From positions 62,001 to 126,000 of the forward strand of contig JAABSW010000002.1 of assembly GCA_011390155.1 (NCBI GenBank): a DNA stretch of 64,000 nt. Direction: 5' to 3'. The position numbers were made by a program, and so were the translations under genes. Each line of letters begins with the position of its first letter. Position 1 is the stretch's first letter. Below the pieces are notes generated by a model. It made no database searches. It was not told the origin of the DNA and worked only from the letters and a program-made list of their open reading frames with translations. The stretch is from Clostridiaceae bacterium. GTDB lineage: Bacteria > Bacillota > Clostridia > Peptostreptococcales > Tindalliaceae. Positions 17,135-25,961 of the stretch are shown here, piece by piece.

Positions 17135-17719
17135 CTATTCTTCTTCACCACTTGCCCAGGCATCAAATTTTTCCATGACCCTGGCGTGGGTTTGTTTGGA
17201 GATCTCAGGCAGTTCTCCCAAGGCTTTTTCTGCTTCATCAAATCCCTTTTGGATGGCATCCTTCAACAAGGCCGCCTTTTCCCTGTCGCCTCCTGATAAG
17301 GCAATGGCAAAATCAACAATGCGGTCACTGGTCTTTTCAACACCCAGTTCGCCTTCCGGACCCAGCAATGCCTCCAGCTCTGTCCTGGCCTCTTCATCAA
17401 TCTTTACCTCAGGGCCTTCCTGTTTAAGTCGTTCCGCAGACATACCCTGGCGTTCCAATAAACGGATTACCAGTTCTCTCAGATGCTCATGGGCACGGTT
17501 GCTTTCTTCCCAGAGTCGCGCAATGGTGTTATCGTCTCTTACCGGTGCTGGTTTATCATAGGTGGCTTTCTGTACCGTTTCACTCTTTGTCAGTTTATCT
17601 TCCACAACACTCTTTTTGTCATTGTTCTTGTCTGCTGCTTTTTTCTGATTCCCTTCAGCTTTCTTCTGATGCTGCATGGCTGCTTCATAAACATTTGTCT
17701 GCTTATCTGTTATTTTCAT
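17135..17719 (-). CDS. Conserved hypothetical protein, 194 residues
   Basis: I do not recognise a named family. The first ~60 residues are charged and low-complexity (Lys, Asp, Gln, Asn), probably disordered. The rest is predicted helical, with LRELVIRLLERQGMS, a central block TSDRIVDFAIALSGGD, and KALGELPEISKQTHARVMEK, ending in acidic GEEE. No signal peptide, membrane segment or cysteine is present. The ATG at 17719 has GGGAGGC upstream. The next upstream gene is another unknown protein ending 62 nt away on the same strand. A terminator follows. A cytoplasmic scaffold or regulatory role is possible, but nothing in the sequence identifies it. Confidence 0.75.
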   Translation of the reverse strand: MKITDKQTNVYEAAMQHQKKAEGNQKKAADKNNDKKSVVEDKLTKSETVQKATYDKPAPVRDDNTIARLWEESNRAHEHLRELVIRLLERQGMSAERLKQEGPEVKIDEEARTELEALLGPEGELGVEKTSDRIVDFAIALSGGDREKAALLKDAIQKGFDEAEKALGELPEISKQTHARVMEKFDAWASGEEE

Positions 17720-17781
17720 CAGAATGCGCCTCCCTTCACAAAGTTTATCGGCATATCCGCTAAAGAATTAAAGGTTTTTTT

Positions 17782-18798
17782 CTACTGCGTCTTTTCCTTC
17801 AGTTTTTCCTCCAGCTGCAACAGTTTATCTTTTTCTCTCACAGGCATTTTGACCATTAATTCATTGCGCAAATGTATGCCTTCCTCTTTTTTATTTCTTT
17901 TATCACCCAGCCGGACAGTGTTTTTTTGAGTTTCTGTCCAGGCAACTTTTTTATTCCTGTGGTACAAATCAAAATCTGCCAACCGATGCCCTTTCTCATC
18001 ATACTCAAGACCAACCAGTATTTTTTTTATTTCAGGGGGCTTTAAAAAACTGAAAAGTCTTACCTGGTAGGCCATGACTGACATCAGTGCCAAGGCGTGA
18101 TCTCTTGTCCAGCTTTCCCCCAGAATCATGCCCATTTCCAACCCGGAAATCACCTGAATTAAACGCTTGTAATGCAACTCATAGTTTTCCTTTGTATCGT
18201 AGAGGTTAATCCTGTACTCGTACCAGGACCCATCTTTCAAACTATGGGTAATGTACAGCAGGGCTTCTCTGCGTAGTTGTGCGTAGCACTCGTTTAAAGG
18301 CTGGTCAATGAGCAGATGCTGGTTGTGAACAGCCTTTTCATCCAGGGCCTGGTGTAACCGCTGGGTGGTCAGCCCCAGCATTGTCTGGCCTTTTTCCCCC
18401 AAGCGAACACCTTCTTTCCAGGTAACCCTGCGGGCATTAAAATCTTTTGCCAGCACTTCAATGATTTCGTCTTCAATTTCCGGCACCCTGAAAATCAGGA
18501 TCCGTGGACCCATGTCAATCCGTTCAATGTCATCCATCAGTTGCTGATTAATCACTTCGCTGAGTACTGCTGTGCCGCTTCCCTCGGCAAGCAATATATA
18601 CGCCGCATCGTCGGAATCTGTGATTTCAAGGCCTGTGGGGGTGATAAAAAGAAGTGTGCTGTTTTCATCAGATTCCCGTTGTCCTTCTTCCAAGGTCACC
18701 TCTCTGCAACCCAAGTGCATGGTCAAACGTTGGCTGGTTTCCTGGGGGTTCGTTGACCGAATGAAAAGTAATCGTGTTCCAACGCGCAAGTAAATCAT
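17782..18798 (-). CDS. Conserved hypothetical protein, 338 residues
   Basis: Unrecognised soluble protein. It starts MIYLRVGTRLLFIRSTNPQE and is a mix of strands and helices. Features include an acidic patch near residue 60 (DSDDAAYILLAEGSG), a segment IDMGPRILIFRVPEIEDE and a strongly charged C-terminus (REKDKLLQLEEKLKEK) that may form a short coiled coil. No membrane segment or metal motif is visible. GGAGG lies 8 nt before the ATG. It sits between a phosphoesterase gene (24 nt upstream) and another unknown gene, all on one strand. Function cannot be proposed. Confidence 0.75.
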   Translation of the reverse strand: MIYLRVGTRLLFIRSTNPQETSQRLTMHLGCREVTLEEGQRESDENSTLLFITPTGLEITDSDDAAYILLAEGSGTAVLSEVINQQLMDDIERIDMGPRILIFRVPEIEDEIIEVLAKDFNARRVTWKEGVRLGEKGQTMLGLTTQRLHQALDEKAVHNQHLLIDQPLNECYAQLRREALLYITHSLKDGSWYEYRINLYDTKENYELHYKRLIQVISGLEMGMILGESWTRDHALALMSVMAYQVRLFSFLKPPEIKKILVGLEYDEKGHRLADFDLYHRNKKVAWTETQKNTVRLGDKRNKKEEGIHLRNELMVKMPVREKDKLLQLEEKLKEKTQ

Positions 18799-18822
18799 AT
18801 GAAACCTCCTGTTCTACTGGAC

Positions 18823-19443
18823 CTAAAGTTTTATGCGGCCACTGGTCATTTTCCGGTAGGCATTGGTTCCCAGGGGATACGCTAAATGGTGTACCGTCCA
18901 GTCATCCACCTCTATCACATTGATGGAAAGCAAACCGTTTAACAGCACCCGGGCTTCTCCCACTTCTGTCAGTGGTTCAAATTTATGGCCAAAGCAATAA
19001 TACCCTTCTTTAACAGGGTCCTCTTCCATGGCATGCATCAGATAAAATTTTTTTCCGTAAAGTTCAACCATACGGTCATCAAAGCGTTCTCCAGGACATA
19101 CCACCTTCAGGGTTTCAAGGTCATCATGGTTACCCATGGCAATGTGAACACCTGCATTACTTATTATTCGAACATGTTGGAGAAACTCAGAAACTGCCTT
19201 CTGGTAATGAGGCAGGTGAAAATTCTGCTGTTCTATTTTATAATTATCCGCTATATCACCTGTATGAATGATTTCAACAGGTTTTAGCTTCTCAATCACC
19301 CGGTAGAGAAAAGGGTATATTTCTGTTGGTGTGTCACTGATGTGCAGAATCACACGCCGGGAGGCCATTAAGGCGTCGGGAATAAATGGCCGATTGGCCA
19401 CCGCGTACCCCATGGCTTTGATTCTATTTTTCCACTGTTTCAT
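18823..19443 (-). CDS. Calcineurin-like metallophosphoesterase
   Basis: A 206-residue cytoplasmic protein with metallophosphoesterase motifs in order: VILHISD (Asp), EIIHTGDIAD (GD), AMGNHDD (GNHD) and GYYCFGHKFEP (GH). The first motif is shortened relative to the usual DxH, so one metal ligand may differ (ISDTPTE). Such enzymes hydrolyse phosphodiesters or phosphomonoesters with two metals. The ATG at 19443 follows AAAGGATTTGGATC; an upstream ATG at 19509 has no good ribosome site. It is 24 nt from the next unknown gene and probably forms an operon with it. The substrate is not evident. Confidence 0.8.
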   Translation of the reverse strand: MKQWKNRIKAMGYAVANRPFIPDALMASRRVILHISDTPTEIYPFLYRVIEKLKPVEIIHTGDIADNYKIEQQNFHLPHYQKAVSEFLQHVRIISNAGVHIAMGNHDDLETLKVVCPGERFDDRMVELYGKKFYLMHAMEEDPVKEGYYCFGHKFEPLTEVGEARVLLNGLLSINVIEVDDWTVHHLAYPLGTNAYRKMTSGRIKL

Positions 19444-19558
19444 GATCCAAATCCTTTCGTTGTACACCAGTTTCATCCCCATCACCATAGTAATGGTTAT
19501 GTAAGTCATTCATCTTATGAATCTCTTCGTATGAAGGTAGTATACCCGAATTTCTTCA

Positions 19559-19600
19559 TAATAAAAAGAACCGGCAGACTAACTGTCCTTTACCGGTCCT
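19559..19600 (-). terminator. Terminator of the AOR/MoaD unit
   Basis: Outer stem GAACCGG (19568-19574) / CCGGTCC (19593-19599), 7 bp with a G-U pair, followed on the minus strand by CTTTTTATT. It sits just after the MoaD-like gene. Confidence 0.75.
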
Positions 19601-19612
19601 TGGTCTTAGGTA

Positions 19613-19846
19613 TCATCCACCACCAACCGGCGGAAAGATTGACACGATATCTTCTGGGGATAATGGCGTATCCAACTGACCATCCCTGCCATTAATCAAC
19701 AGGATGGCCACCTCTTCTTCTGGTATCTCCAGGGTATTAATGATATGCCGGCAGGTCATTGCTTCAGGCCCATCCACCATGACTTCTTTTCCCCGGTCTG
19801 TTCTCAAAGTGGCAAAAAGACGAACCTTAATGGTCATTTTTCTCAT
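19613..19846 (-). CDS. MoaD/ThiS-family sulfur-carrier protein
   Basis: A 77-residue ubiquitin-fold protein ending in the diagnostic Gly-Gly (IFPPVGGG), the site of adenylation and thiocarboxylation. In molybdopterin synthesis such proteins deliver sulfur to the pterin. The start is either ATG 19846 (MRKMTIKV) or 19837; GGAGGAAGG lies just upstream of both. It is the last gene of the aor - radical SAM - moaD order, which is common around tungsten-type aldehyde oxidoreductases, so it probably serves the AOR tungstopterin rather than general cofactor synthesis. A terminator follows. Confidence 0.85.
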   Translation of the reverse strand: MRKMTIKVRLFATLRTDRGKEVMVDGPEAMTCRHIINTLEIPEEEVAILLINGRDGQLDTPLSPEDIVSIFPPVGGG

Positions 19847-19899
19847 CCTTCCTCCAAATGATTTTCTCTTTATATACCCCACCGCTGTGGTGTCATTCA

Positions 19900-21063
19900 T
19901 CAGGGACACATGACAAATTTTCTCGCCCACAAACAATCTGCACAGGTGGGCTGAACCCCGTAACAATCCTCTTTGGTTTCGGTTGCATATTCACAGCCTT
20001 CCACCAGATCGCAATCCATGCAAGAAGGGTAGAAGTTACAGTGAATCTGGTAGCGAAACCGCTTGTATTCAACATCATTCCATATTTCCAGCAGGCTTTT
20101 TTCTTTCAGATTGCCAAAGGAATGTTTCGACACCTGCTTTTTTCTGCCAAAGACATATTCTTCATACGGGTGTGAAAAACGGTAGCAGGGAGATATGTCG
20201 CCGCCGGCAGTGATATAGGTGGTGACATCTGCGATAAAGGCGCATTCCCGCTCAGATTTAAGGACAGCCTGTGGAAACTGAACTGTTATGGCTTTACGAT
20301 GAGAATACATCCTGATTTTATGAAAGAGTTTTTGTGTTTCATTTTGTGCCAGGCTTGCAAAATCATACAAATACTGGTCTTTGTTTTCTTCTGTTTGTGG
20401 GATCAGGTTGGACAGGATCAGTTTCCCACAACCCAGCTCATGGGCTAAATCCAGCACATCATAAATTTCATCGATGTTCTTTTTGGAAGCCACAAACTGA
20501 AGGCTTATGCGGGGCCAGGCTGTGTCAAGTTCCTTTTTCCGCTGTTGCAGGCGTCGGATCCCATCGACCACAACGTCCAGCCCAATGCCCCGAATGGATT
20601 CGAAGGCTTTTCCCACGCCATCCACCGAAACCGTCATATCCTGCACCGTGCCCACAATGGTTTCGATGTGTTTGTCTGTTAGCATGGTACCGTTGGTGGT
20701 GATGTGCAGGGGATAATCTGCCAGTCGGTGAACCACATATTCAAATCGTGGATGGTACAGTGGTTCGCCGATACCTCCCAGCACAATTTTGTTAATGCCT
20801 TTCACCTGTTTCAGGTTATCAAACACCCTTTCCAACAAATCGTCGTCCATGTCCAGGTTAAAGTTTTCATCGTCCCAGCTTTTTCGGTAACAAATGGCAC
20901 AGTTCAGGTTGCAGCGGTCTGTCAGTTCCAGGTATATTTTGTGAATGATATCCTGGGAGGTCAATTCCACTTTATATCCCAGCTCCTGGAGGTGGGTGCG
21001 GTCCTTCAGGTTATCTTCAAAAATGTATTCATTTATCAAAGTTTCATGGGTTTTGTTGTTCAT
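19900..21063 (-). CDS. Radical SAM/SPASM protein for AOR maturation
   Basis: A 387-residue radical SAM enzyme. The cluster motif is ELTDRCNLNCAICYRKSW (CxxxCxxC, about residues 52-59), followed by the glycine-rich GGIGEPLYHP. The C-terminal SPASM-like region has many cysteines (FYPSCMDCDLVEGCEYA, then PTCADCLWARKFVMCP) for auxiliary Fe-S clusters. Proteins of this type accompany aldehyde:ferredoxin oxidoreductases and are thought to help build or insert the tungsten bis-pterin cofactor. AAAGGAG lies 7 nt before the ATG. It is downstream of aor across an attenuator-like hairpin and 53 nt before the MoaD-like gene. Confidence 0.88.
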   Translation of the reverse strand: MNNKTHETLINEYIFEDNLKDRTHLQELGYKVELTSQDIIHKIYLELTDRCNLNCAICYRKSWDDENFNLDMDDDLLERVFDNLKQVKGINKIVLGGIGEPLYHPRFEYVVHRLADYPLHITTNGTMLTDKHIETIVGTVQDMTVSVDGVGKAFESIRGIGLDVVVDGIRRLQQRKKELDTAWPRISLQFVASKKNIDEIYDVLDLAHELGCGKLILSNLIPQTEENKDQYLYDFASLAQNETQKLFHKIRMYSHRKAITVQFPQAVLKSERECAFIADVTTYITAGGDISPCYRFSHPYEEYVFGRKKQVSKHSFGNLKEKSLLEIWNDVEYKRFRYQIHCNFYPSCMDCDLVEGCEYATETKEDCYGVQPTCADCLWARKFVMCP

Positions 21064-21091
21064 ATAAAAGCTCCTTTGATGGTGCTAATTG

Positions 21092-21121
21092 AGAAAAAGA
21101 GCTTCCAGAGGAAGCTCTTTT
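21092..21121 (-). terminator. Attenuator-like hairpin between aor and the radical SAM gene
   Basis: Perfect 9-bp stem AGAGCTTCC (21098-21106) / GGAAGCTCT (21110-21118) with a 3-nt loop, then TTTTTCTC on the minus strand. No promoter is obvious after it, so it probably lowers read-through into the maturation genes. Confidence 0.75.
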
Positions 21122-21157
21122 CTTCACTTTATGGTGATCATGTTTGTCATTTCAAAC

Positions 21158-22954
21158 TTACTTTATGCCCAGTTCAGCCAACTTAGCCTCCGTGGGAACA
21201 CCTTCAGCGTCCCAACCGCGCACATCATAGTATTTTGGTAACATTTCATCCAACTGTGACATTGAACCTTTAGAAGGTCCATCAACAATCCCTTCTTCCA
21301 GTAAACGTTTAGGCAATGTATCATCCGCTTTGCCTAAGCCACTGTCAATGTTGAAGAGTTTCTCCATGTTCCAGATTCTGTCACCTGTTGCCAGTAAGCT
21401 GGCCGCATCATAGTCATCCCCAGTTACCGCATTGATTATGTCCGCATAATCATCGGCGTTCATGGCGAAAGAAGTAAAGAGGCACATACCCGTTGAATCG
21501 ATGGCTGCAGTCAGGTCCTGGAATATTTTAACCCATTCTGGTTTACCATTAGCTTCAAAACGGTCCAGTTTTTCAGGCAGCGCCAGGATTTCCGGAGAGA
21601 TCAGGTAAGCACGCACGTGACATCCACCCCGGTTGGAGGTTGCATAGGCAAGGCCCTGGCCTTGAATTGCACGCGGATCGTAGGCAGGCAGTTCCTGCTT
21701 TTTAACACTCATGGAATACTCAGGAGCGCCATACATTTCACCTAAGCGATAGGATCCTTCTGCCATTTTATCGCCCAGTCCTTCACGAAGCCCCATACGT
21801 TTTGTCCATTCGATAACAGCTTCTGCATTTCCAAACTCCAGGGACAGTCCATCCAACTCGTCATCTTTGATTAATCCTCGTTGGTAGAGTTCCATGGCGG
21901 CAGCAATGGTGGCTGAGGCTGAAATAGTATCCAGACCCACCTCGTTACACCAGTAGTTGGCTTTGATCACTGCGGCCAGGTCAGACACACCACAGTCTGC
22001 GCCAAATCCCCAAACAGTTTCATATTCTGGTCCACCGCTTTCAATGTCATCCACTTTACAGTGGCGTCCACAGGCGATGGGGCATCCATAACAGCCAACA
22101 CGCTTCACCAGGTATTTATCCGCAAGGGTTTCACCGCTGATTTCTTCAGCCTGGGCAAAGGTGGATTGTTGGAAATTGTTGGCAGGGAAAACACCATTTT
22201 CATTGATAATATTCACCAGTACCGCTGTACCGTAAGTTGGCAGACCCTGGCCTGTAACCCCATTTTCACGAATCTTTTCGTTGACACGTTTAACTACTTC
22301 CTTCAACTTGTCTTTGTCAGCTACTTCAGGTTTGCTGGAACCTTTTACCACAATGGCTTTTAGATTCTTGGAACCCATTACAGCACCCACACCAGAACGG
22401 CCTGCGGCACGATCAAGGTCATTCATCACAGCGGCAATGCGTGAAAGCTTTTCGCCTCCTGGTCCAATGTTAAGTACTTTTGCTTTTTCATTGTTTTCTT
22501 TTAATAGCATTTCTGTGGTTTCCGAGGTCATTTTGCCCCATAAATGCGCAGCGTCCTTGATGGTGACTTCTTCATCCACGATGCTGATGTAAACAGGTTT
22601 TTCAGATTTCCCCTCGATGATTACCATGTCATATCCAGCAAATTTCAGTTCTGCTCCCCATCGTCCTCCGGAATTGGAAGAAGCAATGGTGCCTGTCAAA
22701 GGTGATTTTGTGATGACCATGTAACGGCCACCCGTAGGCACTGTCTGAACCCCGCTTAAAGGTCCGGCTGCAATAAACAGCTTGTTGTCAACATCAAAAG
22801 GCTCAATTTTGTGATCCACTTCATTTGCAAACATTTTTTCTGCCAGACCCCGGCCACCCAGATACTGTTTAGCCAGTTCTTTGTCCAAAGCTTCTTTCTT
22901 GATATCACCTGTTGATAAATTGATTCTCAGTACTGTTCCTCGATAACCATACAT
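21158..22954 (-). CDS. aor: Aldehyde:ferredoxin oxidoreductase (tungsten/molybdenum)
   Basis: Interconverts aldehydes and carboxylates using ferredoxin, a tungsten (or Mo) bis-pterin and one [4Fe-4S] cluster. The 598-residue length matches the family. The N-terminal domain opens MYGYRGTVLRINLSTGDI and carries PTGGRYMVITKSPLTGTIASSNSGG for pterin binding. Cluster ligands are in RVGCYGCPIACGRHC, with the fourth cysteine in DSTGMCLFTSF near residue 493. The central GRSGVGAVMGSKNLKAI block is diagnostic. AAAGGAGG precedes the ATG. A consensus sigma-54 promoter lies 77-92 nt upstream and the sigma-54 activator gene adjoins, so expression is probably induced by a small metabolite. Confidence 0.96.
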   Translation of the reverse strand: MYGYRGTVLRINLSTGDIKKEALDKELAKQYLGGRGLAEKMFANEVDHKIEPFDVDNKLFIAAGPLSGVQTVPTGGRYMVITKSPLTGTIASSNSGGRWGAELKFAGYDMVIIEGKSEKPVYISIVDEEVTIKDAAHLWGKMTSETTEMLLKENNEKAKVLNIGPGGEKLSRIAAVMNDLDRAAGRSGVGAVMGSKNLKAIVVKGSSKPEVADKDKLKEVVKRVNEKIRENGVTGQGLPTYGTAVLVNIINENGVFPANNFQQSTFAQAEEISGETLADKYLVKRVGCYGCPIACGRHCKVDDIESGGPEYETVWGFGADCGVSDLAAVIKANYWCNEVGLDTISASATIAAAMELYQRGLIKDDELDGLSLEFGNAEAVIEWTKRMGLREGLGDKMAEGSYRLGEMYGAPEYSMSVKKQELPAYDPRAIQGQGLAYATSNRGGCHVRAYLISPEILALPEKLDRFEANGKPEWVKIFQDLTAAIDSTGMCLFTSFAMNADDYADIINAVTGDDYDAASLLATGDRIWNMEKLFNIDSGLGKADDTLPKRLLEEGIVDGPSKGSMSQLDEMLPKYYDVRGWDAEGVPTEAKLAELGIK

Positions 22955-23030
22955 AATATTAACTCCTCCTTTGTCTCTGTGCTTCGTATAGAATTACGTG
23001 CATTCTGCATAAATGATAACAACATAATGT

Positions 23031-23046
23031 TGCAAATTGCGTGCCA
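23031..23046 (-). promoter_or_regulatory. Sigma-54 (-24/-12) promoter of aor
   Basis: On the minus strand TGGCACGCAATTTGCA, an exact match to TGGCAC-N5-TTGCA. The start would fall near 23020, giving a leader of about 65 nt to the aor ATG. Confidence 0.9.
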
Positions 23047-23159
23047 AAACCAACTTTTCTGATGTTTTATCTTGTGTTATCTCTTTAAGGTAGTGATAAC
23101 AACGGTCCCCGACTTCCTTATAGTTATACCTGACGAAATAAATATTCAGAGAGCCACAA

Positions 23160-23223
23160 AGAACACTTCGAAGTGTTCTGATATAGATCGTTTTTATTGA
23201 TGCACATGTTTCAATACGGAACA
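23160..23223. promoter_or_regulatory. Candidate upstream activator sites for the aor sigma-54 promoter
   Basis: Two dyads lie 115-190 bp upstream of the promoter. The first is a perfect 20-bp palindrome at 23160-23179 built on GAACACTTC/GAAGTGTTC. The second, at 23207-23223, is TGTTTC-N5-GGAACA. The spacing suits enhancer sites for the adjacent activator. Confidence 0.65.
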
Positions 23224-23227
23224 CTTG

Positions 23228-25168
23228 TTACGCTTTGGAACAATCAATGTGGTACTTCTTCGCTTTACGGTAAAAGGTATTCCGGCCGATTCCCAGTGCT
23301 TCTGCCGTTAGAGACACATTGCCGCTGTAGCTCCGGTAAACCTTTTCGATGTGTTGCTTTTCAATTTCTTCAAGGCATTCAATGTCTTGCTTGTCACAGT
23401 CCACTTCAGTGTCAGTGATTTCTTCAATTTTTCGACCCTGCTGCCACAGGTGGCAGGTATTCAGGTTGATGATTTGTTCCACTGTGTTTTCCAATTCCCG
23501 AATGTTACCCGGCCATTGATAGTCCAGGAGTTGGTTAAGTTGGTCGGGCCGTAGAGTCACAGGGTTTTTCCCCAGTTTCATGGATTTAACAGTGATGAAA
23601 TAGTCCACCAACAGGCTGATGTCATCCTTGCGTTGTCGCAATGGCATTAATTCCAGAGGCACCACATTCAATCGGTAATACAGATCCCGGCGGAAGTTTC
23701 CTTTGTCCACTTCTGCCCGTAAATCTTTGTTGGTGGCTGCAATAATCCTCACATCCACCTCTGTTTCCCTGTTGCCACCGACGCGGAACAGCTTCCCGGT
23801 TTCAAGGACCCGCAACAGGTTTGTTTGCATATCGTAAGGCATTTCTCCAATTTCATCCAAGAACAAGGTTCCCCCGTCAGCCCATTCGAACTTGCCCAGC
23901 TGACCGCCCCGTTTGGCTCCTGTAAAGGCACCTTCTTCATAACCGAAAAGCTCCGACTCAATTAAATTGCGGGGTATGGCACCACAGTTGATGGCCACAA
24001 AAGCTTCGTCCCGCCGGTCACTGGCGTTATGAATGGCCTGGGCAAACACTTCCTTTCCCACACCGCTTTCCCCGGTAATCAGCACTGTTGAGGGACTGTT
24101 GGCAACACGGCGGGCATAGTCAATAAGTTTCAGAAACTGTTGGTTCCGGCCGACAATTTTGTCAAAGGTATACACCGCCCGGCTGCCTGCCAGCTTATGG
24201 GCAATTTTTCGCACTTTTTTAATTTCCTTCAGAACACAAACCACTCCCTGATGTTGACCGTCTTTGAATTCAACTGGATAAGTACTGAAGGAACAATGGA
24301 CCTTGCCGTTTTTCCCCTGCAGAACCATTTCTTCTTCGGTAAAGTTCAGTCCTTTACCCACGTCTTTATAAATGTGTTCCCAACTACTGACCAATTCACC
24401 AATGTGCATCCCTTTGGTTTCCTGTTCTTCATACCCCAGCATTTCCACTACAGCCTTATTGATGGTTTTGATGTATCCCCTGGGTCCTACGGTAAAGATG
24501 CCGGCGGTGATGGAATCAATGATGGTGCTGATGGAATTTCTGGCCAGTTCCAACTTTTGATTTGCCTGTCGTATGGTCAGCATCTGTTCAATGGCATTGG
24601 CGGCTGCCACAACCATGCCCAGGGTATGGGAATGGACCAAATGACTTCTGCCAGTCAAATCAAGGGTTCCAATCATTTTTCCCTTAGGATCATACAGAGG
24701 AGCTGCAGAACATGTCCAGCGGTGATAGGCTGTGACATAATGCTCTTCACCATCCACCTGTATAGGAATCTTTTCTTCCAAGGCTGTTCCCATGGCGTTG
24801 GTGCCAATGTGTTTTTCATGCATATAGGCACCGGGTATCATTTCCAGGCGGGCAGCTTCCTTCAACACTTCATCATCACCCTGGATGTCAAGGATACAAC
24901 CCTCCCTGTCGGTGAGAATGGCAAAAAAACCAGAACCACTGACAAAATCACATAACTGCTTTAAAAATGGAGAAGAGGTTTCGATCAGCTCCCGGTTTTC
25001 TTCCATTTTCCGTTGCAGCTTTGCTCCCTGTAGAATCAGGGAACTGTACATGCGCCCCAGCTCAACCCCATACTCTGCGCTTCTTTCATGAGAACGGCGA
25101 ATGTATTCCTTTTCTATGTTAGAAACTTTTTTCCCACCTTTTATTTCAACCAGTGCCCCTTGTTTCAT
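23228..25168 (-). CDS. Sigma-54-dependent activator, AcoR-like (GAF-PAS-AAA+-Fis)
   Basis: A 646-residue enhancer-binding protein. An N-terminal GAF-like sensor (about residues 60-190, ending [21 protein letters not shown]) precedes a PAS domain near 215-310 ([16 protein letters not shown]). The AAA+ domain has Walker A GESGVGKE, the sigma-54 contact loop EGAFTGA, Walker [13 protein letters not shown] and the arginine region. A Fis-type HTH ends the protein ([21 protein letters not shown]). The ATG at 25168 has AAAGGGG with 9 nt spacing; the ATG at 25177 abuts it. It lies directly upstream of its probable target aor. The ligand may be an alcohol, aldehyde or acetoin-like compound, which the sequence cannot decide. 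Confidence 0.93.
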   Translation of the reverse strand: MKQGALVEIKGGKKVSNIEKEYIRRSHERSAEYGVELGRMYSSLILQGAKLQRKMEENRELIETSSPFLKQLCDFVSGSGFFAILTDREGCILDIQGDDEVLKEAARLEMIPGAYMHEKHIGTNAMGTALEEKIPIQVDGEEHYVTAYHRWTCSAAPLYDPKGKMIGTLDLTGRSHLVHSHTLGMVVAAANAIEQMLTIRQANQKLELARNSISTIIDSITAGIFTVGPRGYIKTINKAVVEMLGYEEQETKGMHIGELVSSWEHIYKDVGKGLNFTEEEMVLQGKNGKVHCSFSTYPVEFKDGQHQGVVCVLKEIKKVRKIAHKLAGSRAVYTFDKIVGRNQQFLKLIDYARRVANSPSTVLITGESGVGKEVFAQAIHNASDRRDEAFVAINCGAIPRNLIESELFGYEEGAFTGAKRGGQLGKFEWADGGTLFLDEIGEMPYDMQTNLLRVLETGKLFRVGGNRETEVDVRIIAATNKDLRAEVDKGNFRRDLYYRLNVVPLELMPLRQRKDDISLLVDYFITVKSMKLGKNPVTLRPDQLNQLLDYQWPGNIRELENTVEQIINLNTCHLWQQGRKIEEITDTEVDCDKQDIECLEEIEKQHIEKVYRSYSGNVSLTAEALGIGRNTFYRKAKKYHIDCSKA

Positions 25169-25182
25169 GTTTCTCATCCCCT

Positions 25183-25692
25183 TTATATTTCCTGCAAAAC
25201 AGCCAGCGCCTTCTCATAATCCGGGTAATTTCCAATTTCCGGTACCACTTCCACATATCTAACCAGGCCCTCTTGGTCAATCACAACAATGCCTCGTGCC
25301 AGCAGGCGATGTTCTTCCATGAGAAACCCGTATTTCAAACCAAAATCTGCATCCTTGTGATCGCTGAGTACAATGGAGTTTTCGATGCCCTTGTCGGCGC
25401 AGTAGCGCTTTAAGGCGGCTGGCAGGTCCATGCTGATGCTTAGAATCACCGCGTTATCTATTTTCCCGGCTTCTTCGTTGAAACGCACCGTTTGCATATC
25501 ACAGACAGACGTATCGATGGAAGTAGCCACACTGATCAGCACTTTCCTTCCCGCCAGTTCACTGAGGCGAAAAGATGACATATCCTTCGTCAACGCTGAA
25601 AAAACCGGAGCCGGTGCATTTTCTTTGACTGGGCTTCCCACCAATGTCACAGGCTTACCCTTCATGGTTACAAGTCCTTTTCTTTTTTCCAC
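25183..25692 (-). CDS. tpx: Thiol peroxidase (Tpx-type atypical 2-Cys peroxiredoxin)
   Basis: Reduces peroxides using thioredoxin. The 169-residue protein has the peroxidatic Cys64 in the [19 protein letters not shown] block and the resolving Cys98 in [12 protein letters not shown], matching the Cys61/Cys95 arrangement of the family. The conserved ending [17 protein letters not shown] is present. Start choice is uncertain: GTG 25692 follows GGAGG with 8 nt spacing, while ATG 25665 ([10 protein letters not shown], the usual family start) follows AAAGGA. The gene lies 14 nt upstream of the activator gene and 17 nt after a tautomerase gene, probably one transcript. Confidence 0.92.
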   Translation of the reverse strand: MEKRKGLVTMKGKPVTLVGSPVKENAPAPVFSALTKDMSSFRLSELAGRKVLISVATSIDTSVCDMQTVRFNEEAGKIDNAVILSISMDLPAALKRYCADKGIENSIVLSDHKDADFGLKYGFLMEEHRLLARGIVVIDQEGLVRYVEVVPEIGNYPDYEKALAVLQEI

Positions 25693-25709
25693 AAACAGGT
25701 CCTCCTTTT

Positions 25710-25898
25710 TTATTTTTTCTTTTCTGACAGCAGCTGTGTGCCATTCCCAATGTTGTCAAAATCGTTCTCCCGAATGAGGGTCACGAAGGCTTCTTCAGGA
25801 ATTTCCAAAATCCGGCTGGCAGATGCCACCATTTCCTTTACCAGGGCTGCTTTCTTATCCTTGCTCATGGTTGATGCCTCAATTGTGATGACTGGCAT
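25710..25898 (-). CDS. 4-oxalocrotonate tautomerase-family protein
   Basis: A 62-residue protein starting MPVITIEASTMSKDKKAALV. The N-terminal Pro1 (after Met removal) is the catalytic base of the tautomerase superfamily, and the length equals the family monomer, which forms hexamers. CAGGAGGAG precedes the ATG at 25898; the frame stays open upstream without a better start. It is the first gene of a short unit with tpx. It is divergent from the molybdopterin oxidoreductase. The physiological substrate of such stand-alone tautomerases is usually unknown. Confidence 0.88.
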   Translation of the reverse strand: MPVITIEASTMSKDKKAALVKEMVASASRILEIPEEAFVTLIRENDFDNIGNGTQLLSEKKK

Positions 25899-25928
25899 AA
25901 AATCTCCTCCTGTTCTTTTTGTTGTTTC

Positions 25929-25937
25929 TGTTATAAT
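25929..25937 (+). promoter_or_regulatory. Extended -10 promoter of the molybdopterin oxidoreductase
   Basis: TGTTATAAT matches the extended -10 (TGnTATAAT). No good -35 is present. Transcription would start near 25944, about 18 nt before the ATG at 25962. Confidence 0.55.
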
Positions 25938-25961
25938 AGTGAATAAAAAGGGTGAAACACT

